Program-made: the position numbers and the translations under genes
The notes under the pieces: generated by a model
Told to the model about the DNA's origin: nothing
Databases searched by the model: none
Seen by the model: only the letters and a program-made list of their open reading frames with translations
Part shown: positions 41,062 through 49,253 of the stretch, in pieces
How positions within the stretch are numbered: position 1 is the first letter of the stretch
Layout: each line of letters opens with the position of its first letter
Source of the DNA: Bacteroidia bacterium
Lineage (GTDB): Bacteria > Bacteroidota > Bacteroidia > Flavobacteriales_D > Cryomorphaceae
Assembly (NCBI GenBank): GCA_030427905.1
Contig: JAUICL010000007.1
Coordinates: 32,119-96,118, forward strand
Reading direction: 5' to 3'
Length of the DNA: 64,000 bases

Positions 41062-42594
41062 ATGGAAATTCAAGATATCGAGAATATCGAGCTCAAGTTT
41101 TTGGAGCTCGCAGACTACCAGGATTTGAAGGAAGCGATGATCGCTTCCTACACCAATATGGAAGGTGAATACTGGGGTGAAAAGCACATCAATACGCTGA
41201 TCAAGAAATTTCCAGAAGGACAGGTTGTTATTAAAATTAATGGTGAATTGGCAGGGGCAGCCCTGTCAATCATCATTGATTCGGATGCCTTTGACGAAGT
41301 GCATACCTACGAAGAAATCACTGGCAACTACTCTTTTAAAACCCACGATGACGACGGCGATGTGCTCTACGGGATCGACGTCTTTATCAAACCCCAGTTT
41401 CGCGGTTTACGTCTTGGCCGCCGACTCTACGACTACCGCAAGGAGCTTTGCGAAAAGTTGAATTTGAAAGGGATCTTGTTTGGTGGACGGATGCCAAACT
41501 ACCACCGGTATTCAAATGAAATAACCCCGAAAGAATACATCGAGAAGGTAAAGCGGAAGGAGATTGACGATCCCGTTTTGAACTTTCAGATCAGCAATGA
41601 TTTTCACCCGGCAAAGGTGCTGAAGGGTTATCTCCAGGGCGATGCCGCTTCGGAAGAGTTTGCCATCCTGATGGAATGGGACAATATCTACTACAAAAAG
41701 CCGAGCAAAAAGGCCCGAGCCAAAAAGAAGGTAGTTCGAATCGGCTTGATTCAATGGCAGATGCGTCCCTACAAAGATTTTGATGCGCTGATGGAACAGG
41801 CGGAGTATTTCATTGACGCAGTGGCGGGATACCGCTGCGACTTTGCGCTTTTCCCTGAATTCTTCAATGCGCCGCTCATGGCCAAGGACAATCACTTGTC
41901 AACCCCAGACGCCATCCGTGAGCTCGCCAAGTACACCGAAGACATCAAGAACAAGTTTTCGGAGTTTTCGATCTCCTACAACATCAACATCATCACAGGG
42001 AGTATGCCCGATGTGGTGGATGGCCGACTCCTTAACGCAGGCCATCTCTGCAGAAGGGATGGTAGCGTAGAGCGTTACGAAAAGCTCCACGTCACCCCCG
42101 ACGAAGCCAAAGTATGGGGAATGCAAGGCGGTAGCGAGCTCCGCGCTTTCGATACCGATTGTGGTAAAATCGGGATTCTGATCTGCTACGACAGCGAGTT
42201 CCCAGAACTCAGCCGTCTCCTAGCAGACGAAGGAATGGACATACTCTTTGTGCCCTTCCTGACGGATACGCAAAACGGTTATTCTCGCGTGCGCCATTGT
42301 GCGCAGGCCCGAGCCATTGAAAACGAGTGCTATGTAGCCATTGCCGGAAGCGTTGGGAATTTGCCAAATGTCCAAAACATGGATATCCAGTTTGCCCAGT
42401 CCATGGTATTTACCCCCTGCGACTTTTCATTCCCCACCAACGGGGTGAAAGCAGAAGCCACACCTAATACGGAAATGATCCTAATCGCCGATGTGGATAT
42501 CGACCTACTGAGAGAACTCAACCAGTTTGGCGCCGTTCGCAATCTCAAAGATCGCCGTACAGATCTGTTTACTTTAGGAAGGAAAACAAATTAG
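41062..42594 (+). CDS. Bifunctional GNAT acetyltransferase / carbon-nitrogen hydrolase
   Basis: A 510-aa fusion. Residues about 1-210 are a GNAT domain with the acetyl-CoA loop FRGLRLGRRLYDYR (113-126). After a basic linker (KKPSKKARAKKK), residues about 225-510 are a nitrilase-superfamily amidase with the complete triad: Glu266 (FPEFF), Lys341 (YEKLHV) and Cys375 (ICYDSEFPE). The order GNAT then nitrilase is a known Bacteroidota architecture. As the last gene of a speA-speB operon, it probably acts on a polyamine or its acyl or carbamoyl derivative. The true reaction is open; N-carbamoylputrescine amidase is one related activity. Confidence 0.87.
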   Translation: MEIQDIENIELKFLELADYQDLKEAMIASYTNMEGEYWGEKHINTLIKKFPEGQVVIKINGELAGAALSIIIDSDAFDEVHTYEEITGNYSFKTHDDDGDVLYGIDVFIKPQFRGLRLGRRLYDYRKELCEKLNLKGILFGGRMPNYHRYSNEITPKEYIEKVKRKEIDDPVLNFQISNDFHPAKVLKGYLQGDAASEEFAILMEWDNIYYKKPSKKARAKKKVVRIGLIQWQMRPYKDFDALMEQAEYFIDAVAGYRCDFALFPEFFNAPLMAKDNHLSTPDAIRELAKYTEDIKNKFSEFSISYNINIITGSMPDVVDGRLLNAGHLCRRDGSVERYEKLHVTPDEAKVWGMQGGSELRAFDTDCGKIGILICYDSEFPELSRLLADEGMDILFVPFLTDTQNGYSRVRHCAQARAIENECYVAIAGSVGNLPNVQNMDIQFAQSMVFTPCDFSFPTNGVKAEATPNTEMILIADVDIDLLRELNQFGAVRNLKDRRTDLFTLGRKTN

Positions 42595-42992
42595 TGGTTT
42601 GAAGGTATGATGCCCAGGTAGCCGCCACGATTAATTTAAGGGTATAAGTTTGTCTTTTCCACTTCCTTTTGTCATACCGTGCCGTCGGCAAGCCTATGGC
42701 GGCCGATGGATACAAAAGGCCCCTATTCCACCGAAACCCGTGAAACCCCGCGAAGGGCTACATTATCCCGCGATTGAACCACTACCGTATACAAACCGCC
42801 CGCCAACTGAGAAAGGTCTAATCTGACCAAATCTTGTCGGGCTACGTTCTGTTGGATCACCAATTGCCCAATGGGGTTGTAAACGAAAAGTAAGATTCGG
42901 GGTTTTGAATATCCCAAAAGCAGTCACATCGAGTATTCATGACCGATTGAAATGAGTGTCATGAATGTATCGAGATGGACTTAGATATGCCC
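42595..42992. other. Gap after the polyamine operon with nested repeats
   Basis: It contains TTCCTTTTGT (42663-42672) and the pairing ACAAAAGG (42712-42719). Between them sits a GGCAAGCCTATGGCGG stretch related to 24021-24040. A duplicated T9SS sorting-domain fragment follows at 42720-42881. A TAAGTTTG at 42645 faces away from any gene. Nothing else is recognised. Confidence 0.6.
42720..42881 (-). pseudogene. Duplicated fragment of a T9SS sorting domain
   Basis: About 162 nt almost identical to 42990-43151, the 3' end of the esterase gene, offset by 270 bp. Its reading frame encodes YNPIGQLVIQQNVARQDL and SQLAGGLYTVVVQSRD, then GVSRVSVE and a stop, the end of a T9SS C-terminal domain. The frame upstream of it (from about 42917) is short and unrelated, so the fragment lacks a cargo gene. 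It is a remnant of a paralogue or a local duplication. Confidence 0.8.
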
Positions 42993-44228
42993 CTATTCCA
43001 CCGAAACCCGTGAAACCCCGCGAAGCCCTGAGTTATCCCGCGATTGAACCACTACCGTATACAAACCGCCCGCCAACTGAGAAAGGTCTAATCTGACCAA
43101 ATCTTGTCGGGCTACGTTCTGTTGGATCACCAATTGCCCAACGGGATTGTACATCGATAAAACGCCATCGGCCAGCTCTCCGGGAACTTCAATTTGCACT
43201 TGGGTGGATGCGGGATTTGGGAAGAGTTTTAAATCAATCGTTTCGAAGTTCTCTGCAACAAAGGATATTCCAGGGCAAACAATTTCGTGCAGGAAGGAAT
43301 AGGTAGCATCTAAGACCATGTTTGTCATGGTTGGATTACCAAAATACGACACATGGCCCGTGCTATTCTCGATGGTAATAAGCTCATTAGGTACCCCTAC
43401 TTCGTCGGCGCGGGCAGCCATCACCCCGCTCCCATTCAACCTGATAATGGGAATGGTTAAAATGGTCGCAAAGCCATCGCCGTAAGGCACTACTTCATCC
43501 ATATCGTCGTGCACTGAAAGGATGGGAACATCGCCTGCATTGATGTACTCAGCAGACCGCAGCGCTCCCGAATAGCTCAGTACGCCTTGCACTGCCGAAC
43601 TGTAGGATGTATTGTCACTGCTATTTCCTTCCCAACCGCCGTTATCTTCGAGCGCTTCCAGGAGAAACTCTTCTACATCGTCGGTCTCATCCATATAGGC
43701 CACGTGATCCATCAGGATAGCTCCTGCCGAAACACCACCGATCAAGATCATGTCTGGGTCAATAGAAAATGTGTTTCCATTCTCGGCCGCATCTTCTCTA
43801 AAATACCGCACGGCTGCTTTTCCGTCTGAAACGGCTTTCATCACCACATCGCTCATCACCAAGCTGTCGGGTATTGGGAAAAGTGGTCCGTCGTAAAGTC
43901 GGTAATCAATGGTAGCCACGACGTATCCCTTGCGCGCCAAATCACGACAGGCCCAGCTCATATCTTCTCTTGAACCTAAGATAAAACTCCCACCATGAGC
44001 CAGAATCAAAAGCGGTCTGTTGGCCGAAACTTCTTCGATCGGATAGTACACATCCATCTCCAAGTCGGCGTTTACCCCATCGTAGGACGTCGAGTTACCG
44101 AAGACTACATTCATCGTAGAGTCAATTTCAAAAACATCAGTCAAAAACCTGTTTCCATCACAGTTTTCGTTTTGAGCTTGAGCAAAAACGGGTAGAGCGG
44201 CCAGTAGCCAGAGTAGCATTTTTTTCAT
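42993..44228 (-). CDS. Secreted alpha/beta hydrolase (esterase) with T9SS sorting domain
   Basis: A 411-aa exported enzyme. The ATG at 44228 gives the signal peptide MKKMLLWLLAALPVFAQAQ. The hydrolase domain has the oxyanion motif HGGSF and the elbow GGVSAGA, followed by a likely acid in VHDDMDEVVPYGDG and a His in ENSTGHVSYFG. The last about 80 residues (LFPNPASTQVQIEVPG...) form a type A T9SS C-terminal sorting domain, so the enzyme is exported across the outer membrane and anchored or released. The substrate is unknown. A copy of its 3' end lies 110 nt downstream. Confidence 0.88.
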   Translation of the reverse strand: MKKMLLWLLAALPVFAQAQNENCDGNRFLTDVFEIDSTMNVVFGNSTSYDGVNADLEMDVYYPIEEVSANRPLLILAHGGSFILGSREDMSWACRDLARKGYVVATIDYRLYDGPLFPIPDSLVMSDVVMKAVSDGKAAVRYFREDAAENGNTFSIDPDMILIGGVSAGAILMDHVAYMDETDDVEEFLLEALEDNGGWEGNSSDNTSYSSAVQGVLSYSGALRSAEYINAGDVPILSVHDDMDEVVPYGDGFATILTIPIIRLNGSGVMAARADEVGVPNELITIENSTGHVSYFGNPTMTNMVLDATYSFLHEIVCPGISFVAENFETIDLKLFPNPASTQVQIEVPGELADGVLSMYNPVGQLVIQQNVARQDLVRLDLSQLAGGLYTVVVQSRDNSGLRGVSRVSVE

Positions 44229-44426
44229 CGTTGATTTTAATTTTTCTAGAACGGGTTCATCATTTTCGCTTTTAAATGTAGTCATTTCATTTTTGGGCAT
44301 GCTTCCTTTAGAATGAAAGGAATGACGTGAGCTTTGCCATTTGACATGTACGTGAAAATGCGTGGATACGAGGATATCGAATAAAATTCCGTCATTCGTT
44401 GTTCAAATTGTTTTACTGAAATTACG

Positions 44427-45290
44427 ATGCGTTTTATCAAGCCTATAAACCTGGTCGCCCTTCTGCTCCTTTGTCTATGTTCATTGGGAGCTAGTGCGCA
44501 GCATACCTTTCAGCTTTACACTGGAAATGGAAAAAAAGCGAAGTGGAAAAAAATGGAAAAATCACTCGAAACAGCCGATGTGGTTTTTGTGGGTGAACTA
44601 CACAACAACCCCATTTCGCATTGGCTCGAGATGAAAATGATCAAGTCGATTCAAAACAATGGCGAACTAACCATTGGGATGGAGATGATCGAGCGCGACA
44701 ACAACGACGATTTGCAACGCTACATGAATGGCGAGATTGATAAAGATGCACTCGACAGCTTGGTACGGCTTTGGCCAAATTACGACACCGACTATGCTCC
44801 TTTGGTTGATTACGCAAAGGCCAATCAAATCAAGACCATTGGAACCAACGTGCCACGCCGCTACGCCAGCATGATCTACAAAGGCGGGTTTGAAGCGCTA
44901 GATACCCTACCCGATTCGGAGAAAGCGTGGATCGCTCCCCTACCCATTCCCTTTGACCCAGAAATAGATACGTACAAGGCCATACTCGAAATGATGGGCG
45001 ACCACGGTAGTCCGCAGCTCGTAATGGCACAGGCAATCAAAGACGCTACGATGGCTCATTTTCTGATTGAAAATAAAGAAGCCGGCAAGCCCTTTGTTCA
45101 CATCAACGGAGCCTTCCACTCCGACTATTCCGAAGGGATCATTTGGTACTTGAATGCTTATGGGTTCGAAGGAGAAATCCAGACGATTTCATCAGTCGTG
45201 CAAAGCGATATTTCGGAGTTGGATGAAGAGCACCTTGGCAAAGCCGATTTTATCATTTGCATCGATCAGGATGTGACCACATCATACTGA
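44427..45290 (+). CDS. ChaN-family (haem-uptake-like) exported protein
   Basis: A 287-aa protein with a signal peptide (VALLLLCLCSLGASAQ). The mature part begins with KKMEKSLETADVVFVGELHNNPISHWLE, the signature of the ChaN/DUF399 family of the EreA/TIKI-like fold, and has GMEMIERDN and HINGAFHSDYSEGI. Family members bind haem or may be metal-dependent peptidases. No lipobox is seen. Nearby genes (esterase, sulfotransferase) give no clear functional link. Confidence 0.83.
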   Translation: MRFIKPINLVALLLLCLCSLGASAQHTFQLYTGNGKKAKWKKMEKSLETADVVFVGELHNNPISHWLEMKMIKSIQNNGELTIGMEMIERDNNDDLQRYMNGEIDKDALDSLVRLWPNYDTDYAPLVDYAKANQIKTIGTNVPRRYASMIYKGGFEALDTLPDSEKAWIAPLPIPFDPEIDTYKAILEMMGDHGSPQLVMAQAIKDATMAHFLIENKEAGKPFVHINGAFHSDYSEGIIWYLNAYGFEGEIQTISSVVQSDISELDEEHLGKADFIICIDQDVTTSY

Positions 45291-45335
45291 TTCCATTACT
45301 TTTATGAAATGCCCAATTGTTTGGAAAGGCTCTAA

Positions 45336-46277
45336 ATGGTGTCTAGTCTCCTAAATAAAACAGTCCGAAAGCTATCGCGTTGGTCGAGTGCCCGCAAAGC
45401 CCGCTCCGAAGGTCCATACCAACGGAAGGTCTGGCTACTAGGAGCGCCCAGAAGTGGAACCACTTGGATCTTGCAACTATTGAACAGTCAGGGCAATTAC
45501 CGGATCGTATTCGAGCCGTTTCACCCCTTGAAGGTGAAAGAAGCCAAGTTTTTGGCGCCGCACCATTACAGTGCCCCGAAGGCAGCCGACGCTCGGTTGA
45601 AGGATTTTTCAGGAAAGGTCTTTTCGGGAAAACTAGCCAATACCTGGACAGAGCGATTGAACGAAACCCATGGCCAGAAAGACCTTTTGATCAAAGACGT
45701 TTTTGCTAATCTACTTGCAGCAAGCGTCGCGGAAGCCGATGTCAAGGTGCTTTTCGTTATCCGAAACCCCTATGCCGTAGCCTATTCAAAATGGCTTAAA
45801 AAAGATTGGTTTTGGATGAAGGATGTGCGCGACTTTCTGCAGGACAAAAACTTAGTAAACGATCATCTTTCCCCCCATGTCGAATTGATCCTAGAAGTTG
45901 GCAAATCGGGTGATTTTCTGCTCAACCAAATCGCTATTTGGTGCATCATCCATTACGTACCTTTCAGAAACCTGAGCCAGTCCAGGGTTCACTATCTTTT
46001 CTATGAAGACTTGAAGGAAAATCCCCATGGCGAAATGGAGAAGATCAATGCTTACATCGGTGAAACGGAAAAGAATATAAAGCCGTTGAGCAAAGAGCTT
46101 ATTGAGCGTCCATCTCCCGTTTCGAGTGGGAAGTCAAGTGCTACTTGGAAAGAGCACTTCACAAGTGAGCAATTGGAGAAGTCGACCGAAATCTTGAAGG
46201 CCTTCGGACTCAATGAGCTCTACGACGAAAATGGGAACCCATCTCGAACAATCTTGGATAAGTTGATCAACAATTAG
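45336..46277 (+). CDS. Sulfotransferase-family protein
   Basis: A 313-aa protein with the PAPS phosphate-binding loop GAPRSGTTWILQLLNS (36-51) and the 3'-phosphate motif VLFVIRNPYAVAYSKW. Later HYLFYEDLKENPHGEM is the conserved region of Sulfotransfer_1/3 enzymes. It should move sulfate from PAPS to an alcohol or sugar of a cell-surface glycan or lipid. The acceptor is unknown. It is 33 nt upstream of the SRPBCC gene and may be transcribed with it. Confidence 0.88.
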   Translation: MVSSLLNKTVRKLSRWSSARKARSEGPYQRKVWLLGAPRSGTTWILQLLNSQGNYRIVFEPFHPLKVKEAKFLAPHHYSAPKAADARLKDFSGKVFSGKLANTWTERLNETHGQKDLLIKDVFANLLAASVAEADVKVLFVIRNPYAVAYSKWLKKDWFWMKDVRDFLQDKNLVNDHLSPHVELILEVGKSGDFLLNQIAIWCIIHYVPFRNLSQSRVHYLFYEDLKENPHGEMEKINAYIGETEKNIKPLSKELIERPSPVSSGKSSATWKEHFTSEQLEKSTEILKAFGLNELYDENGNPSRTILDKLINN

Positions 46278-46309
46278 GCTTCGTTTCTGTTAGATAGCAA
46301 ATTCGAAAA

Positions 46310-46777
46310 ATGGCTGTCTTTCAGTTTAAATGTCATCAGAATATCCCTGCATCCATCCCAGAAATTTGGGACTTTATTTCTTCACCGAGAAACCTGAAAA
46401 CCATCACACCAGATTATATGGGGTTTGATATCATCACCGATGAAATCCCGGAAAAGATGTACCCCGGGCTGATTATTGGCTACCACGTGAAGCCCGTTTT
46501 GGGGATCAAAACAGAGTGGGTTACCGAGATCACACACGTCAAAGACGAAACTTACTTTGTAGATGAGCAGCGCCAGGGCCCATACTCCATGTGGCACCAC
46601 GAACATTTTATTCGCCCTATCGAAGGCGGAGTTGAGATGAAAGACATCATCAGCTATGCGCCGCCTTTTGGCCCTTTAGGACGCATTGCCAACAGCCTTT
46701 TCATCCGAAAGAAAATTCAGGAAATTTTCGACTACCGAAGGGAAAAACTGATCGAGATTTTCGGTCTTTACGAATAG
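46310..46777 (+). CDS. SRPBCC-family protein (START-like)
   Basis: A 155-aa protein with a START-like fold: FKCHQNIPASIPEIWDFISSPRNLKTITPDYMGFDI, YHVKPVLGIKTEWVTEIT, and DEQRQGPYSMWHHEHFI, ending in a helix FDYRREKLIEIFGLYE. The family binds hydrophobic ligands such as lipids or polyketides. No catalytic residues are obvious. Its 3' end has two degraded copies downstream, at about 46815-46850 and 47030-47085. Confidence 0.82.
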   Translation: MAVFQFKCHQNIPASIPEIWDFISSPRNLKTITPDYMGFDIITDEIPEKMYPGLIIGYHVKPVLGIKTEWVTEITHVKDETYFVDEQRQGPYSMWHHEHFIRPIEGGVEMKDIISYAPPFGPLGRIANSLFIRKKIQEIFDYRREKLIEIFGLYE

Positions 46778-47071
46778 ATAGAGCCCCACTGTCGCGATTA
46801 GCCGAAGGCGTATCGCGTGTTACTCGACTACCGAAGAGAAAAGTTAATCAGGCCTCTTGACTTTAGACTCTTGATTTACGTTGAACTCGAATTTGCGGAA
46901 AGCGCAGGATTGCAACTTAGCAAAGCGATATCATGACCGAAGGGAGTAAATCCGGCGCAGCTCTTTTGTGCAAACTGACTTAACTCTTTTTCACGCTGCC
47001 GCGCGATTAGCCGAAGGGGTATCGCGTGGTATTCGATTACCTAAAGTGAAAACGATTCGAGATTTCGGCCC
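46778..47071. repeat. Decayed duplications of the SRPBCC 3' end with a palindromic element
   Basis: Two units share CGCGATTAGCCGAAGG followed by GTATCGCG (46795-46820 and 47001-47027), a hairpin with CGCGAT/ATCGCG arms. Each is followed by a degraded copy of the SRPBCC 3' end: ACTCGACTACCGAAGAG at 46818 and ATTCGATTACCTAAAG, then GAGATTTCGG..TTACGAATAG near 47055. The last unit runs into the WYL gene's stop. Confidence 0.75.
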
Positions 47072-48094
47072 TTACGAATAGAGCTTTAGAGCCCCGTTTA
47101 ATTGATTCTTTATCTGCGTTCGGAGCTTTTTTGGCGCCAGCACTTCCACGTCGTAGCCATAACTGAGTATCTGCATGATGAGCTCTTTGGTGATGCAGAG
47201 TTCCAGCTCGACTTCTAAGGCCACTTCATCATTCCGCACCACTTCCTGACTTTGGTGAAGCGGCTGAGACAAAACGTATTTTCCAGTCAAAGGGCCAAAC
47301 TTGAGCCTAATGCGCTCTGGCTTTTCCGCCATGGCCGTGATACCGATGCTGTACTCAAAGTATTTCTTGACGTCAAAGTCGGCTGGGTAAGTAAAAGGCA
47401 GATCGAGAATCTCCACTTCACCCTTTACCCTATCCAATCCGAATATGACAACTGCTTCTTTCTCTGGATTTTCACCTATTACGTACCAGCGATTCCGGTA
47501 CTCCTTGAGCAGTAATGGTTTTAAATTGTACGTTCTCACCTTTCCACCAGAATACTTCTCGTAATCAAAGCGGACTTGCATCCGATCTTTTATCGCTCGC
47601 AGCATGATGGAAAGATGCTTTCCCCCCTGATACTCGGGGGCCGTTTCGAACTGCACGTAGGGATCGATTTCGCTCGTATTGTGATCTGGGCTCAGCTTAA
47701 ACCGATCTAGAATCTTCTCAATGGCCGCTTCAGATGATTTAAACATATCGAGATTTCTGAACTGGTAGAGCGTATTAGCAGCCAATTCTATCGCTTCTAT
47801 GTCGTCCGTGTTCAAGGGCATCTGCTCCAAGGTGTACTCAGGGTCTTCGTAGTAGTACCCCCTCTCGAGTTTGTCGTAGGCTATAGGCGCGTAGTAGCCT
47901 AGGTTCGACTCGTTGCGCATCGCGTAGAGATCCTTCTCAATGGTGCTCAGCGATACGCGGGTTCCATCACTTCCGTAAAGCTCGTCTTCACAGGCCTGTC
48001 TCAGGTCTTCCTTACTCGGGAATGGGTTGAATTTCGATGAAATTTTACGGTCTATTATTCGGTATCGAAGAAGGGCGTACTTATTGGCTGGCAT
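47072..48094 (-). CDS. WYL-domain transcriptional regulator
   Basis: A 340-aa regulator. The N-terminal winged helix starts MPANKYALLRYRIIDRKISSKF and DLRQACEDELYGSDGTRVSLSTIEKDLYAMR. A WYL domain follows at about 165-240: MQVRFDYEKYSGG..YNLKPLLLKEYRNRWYVIGEN, then a WCX C-terminal domain ending QLNGALKLYS. WYL domains sense nucleic-acid or nucleotide ligands and often control defence or DNA-damage genes. It is divergent from the acyltransferase gene, with a 90-nt gap. Its target genes are not evident here. Confidence 0.92.
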   Translation of the reverse strand: MPANKYALLRYRIIDRKISSKFNPFPSKEDLRQACEDELYGSDGTRVSLSTIEKDLYAMRNESNLGYYAPIAYDKLERGYYYEDPEYTLEQMPLNTDDIEAIELAANTLYQFRNLDMFKSSEAAIEKILDRFKLSPDHNTSEIDPYVQFETAPEYQGGKHLSIMLRAIKDRMQVRFDYEKYSGGKVRTYNLKPLLLKEYRNRWYVIGENPEKEAVVIFGLDRVKGEVEILDLPFTYPADFDVKKYFEYSIGITAMAEKPERIRLKFGPLTGKYVLSQPLHQSQEVVRNDEVALEVELELCITKELIMQILSYGYDVEVLAPKKLRTQIKNQLNGALKLYS

Positions 48095-48168
48095 GGCTTG
48101 AGAATTCTACACAACGAAGGAAATAATTCTCCATCAAAAACCGGAGTTAAAACACACATTAGAATTCA

Positions 48169-48176
48169 TAAATTTG
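48169..48176 (+). promoter_or_regulatory. Bacteroidota -7 promoter element TAAATTTG for the acyltransferase gene
   Basis: An exact TAnnTTTG lies 8 nt before the ATG at 48185, giving an almost leaderless transcript. It also argues against the longer in-frame start at 48098. Confidence 0.62.
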
Positions 48177-48184
48177 CCCTTCGA

Positions 48185-49060
48185 ATGAATCGAATCATCT
48201 ACTTGTTTGCGTACTCCTTTTTGTGGACCATCACCTGGCTACCACTTCGAGTACTCTTTTTGGTTTCTGACTTCTTCTATGTCATAGTTTACTACCTGAT
48301 CGGCTACCGAAAGAAAGTGGTAAGAAAGAATCTGAGAAACAGCTTTCCGGAAAAGTCGGAATCTGAGCTTCGAAAGATTGAAAAAGAGTTTTACCATCAT
48401 TTCTGCGATAGTTTTGTAGAGTGGATGTACCCGCTACACCGCGATGCAAAGGCTATGGAAAAGTACTATCGCTTCACCAACCCCGAAGTGTTAGACGAGC
48501 TCTTCGCCGAAGGAATTGGCGTAGTAGGTGTTTTGGGACACTACGGAAACTGGGAGTTCTTATCGACACTTCCAGTCCACATAAAGCACAAGGTGTGGGC
48601 TATTCACAAGCCGCTTAGCAACCCCCACTTCAATGGGTTGATCAACAGGCTTAGATCCAAATACGGTGTGCACATGATGGACACCAAGACCAGTTTCAGG
48701 ACCTTGCTTTCGGAAGCCAAAGCAGGCGAAACCACCCTGACCTATTTTCTCGCAGATCAGAGTCCACAAAAGTCGAAGATTAAATACTGGACCACCTTTT
48801 TAAACCAAGACACTCCAGTGTTTTTGGGTGCTGAACAAATTGCCACTAAACTCAACAACGCCGTGGTATTCATCGACATTCGAAAAGTGAAACGCGGGAA
48901 ATACACCGTCACTTTTGAAGTATTGGCCAAAGACCCGAAGGCTTGTGAGCCCAATGAGATCACAGAGCTCCACGTGCGCGCTCTCGAGAATGTGATCAAT
49001 GAAGAGCCTGCGTACTGGCTTTGGAGTCATCGCAGGTGGAAGCACAAAAAGGAAGAATAG
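48185..49060 (+). CDS. Lysophospholipid/lipid A acyltransferase of the LpxL/HtrB family
   Basis: A 291-aa inner-membrane enzyme with an N-terminal membrane anchor (RIIYLFAYSFLWTITWLPLRVLFL). The catalytic HxxxxE is HYGNWE (119-124), followed by HKPLSNPHFNGLINRLRSKYG and DQSPQ. The ending EEPAYWLWSHRRWKHK is diagnostic of the Lip_A_acyltrans family. It adds a late acyl chain to lipid A or a related lipid. A start at 48098 would precede the anchor with 29 unusual residues, so the ATG at 48185 is preferred. Confidence 0.92.
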   Translation: MNRIIYLFAYSFLWTITWLPLRVLFLVSDFFYVIVYYLIGYRKKVVRKNLRNSFPEKSESELRKIEKEFYHHFCDSFVEWMYPLHRDAKAMEKYYRFTNPEVLDELFAEGIGVVGVLGHYGNWEFLSTLPVHIKHKVWAIHKPLSNPHFNGLINRLRSKYGVHMMDTKTSFRTLLSEAKAGETTLTYFLADQSPQKSKIKYWTTFLNQDTPVFLGAEQIATKLNNAVVFIDIRKVKRGKYTVTFEVLAKDPKACEPNEITELHVRALENVINEEPAYWLWSHRRWKHKKEE

Positions 49061-49253
49061 AACTTTCGACAGGTTTTTGTGGAGAAGGATTCGGCAATCA
49101 TTTCAGTAATTGATCAGAAGTAATTAGTTTAAGGAAGTCAAATTCGTTTGATTTGGAAAGGGCAATCCTTCTAAAACGGTAACCTTTTAGGCCGTTTTAA
49201 GGTAAAAACGATAACCAAACCGTGCTGTAGTTCCCTTTTGAGTAATCCGATAA

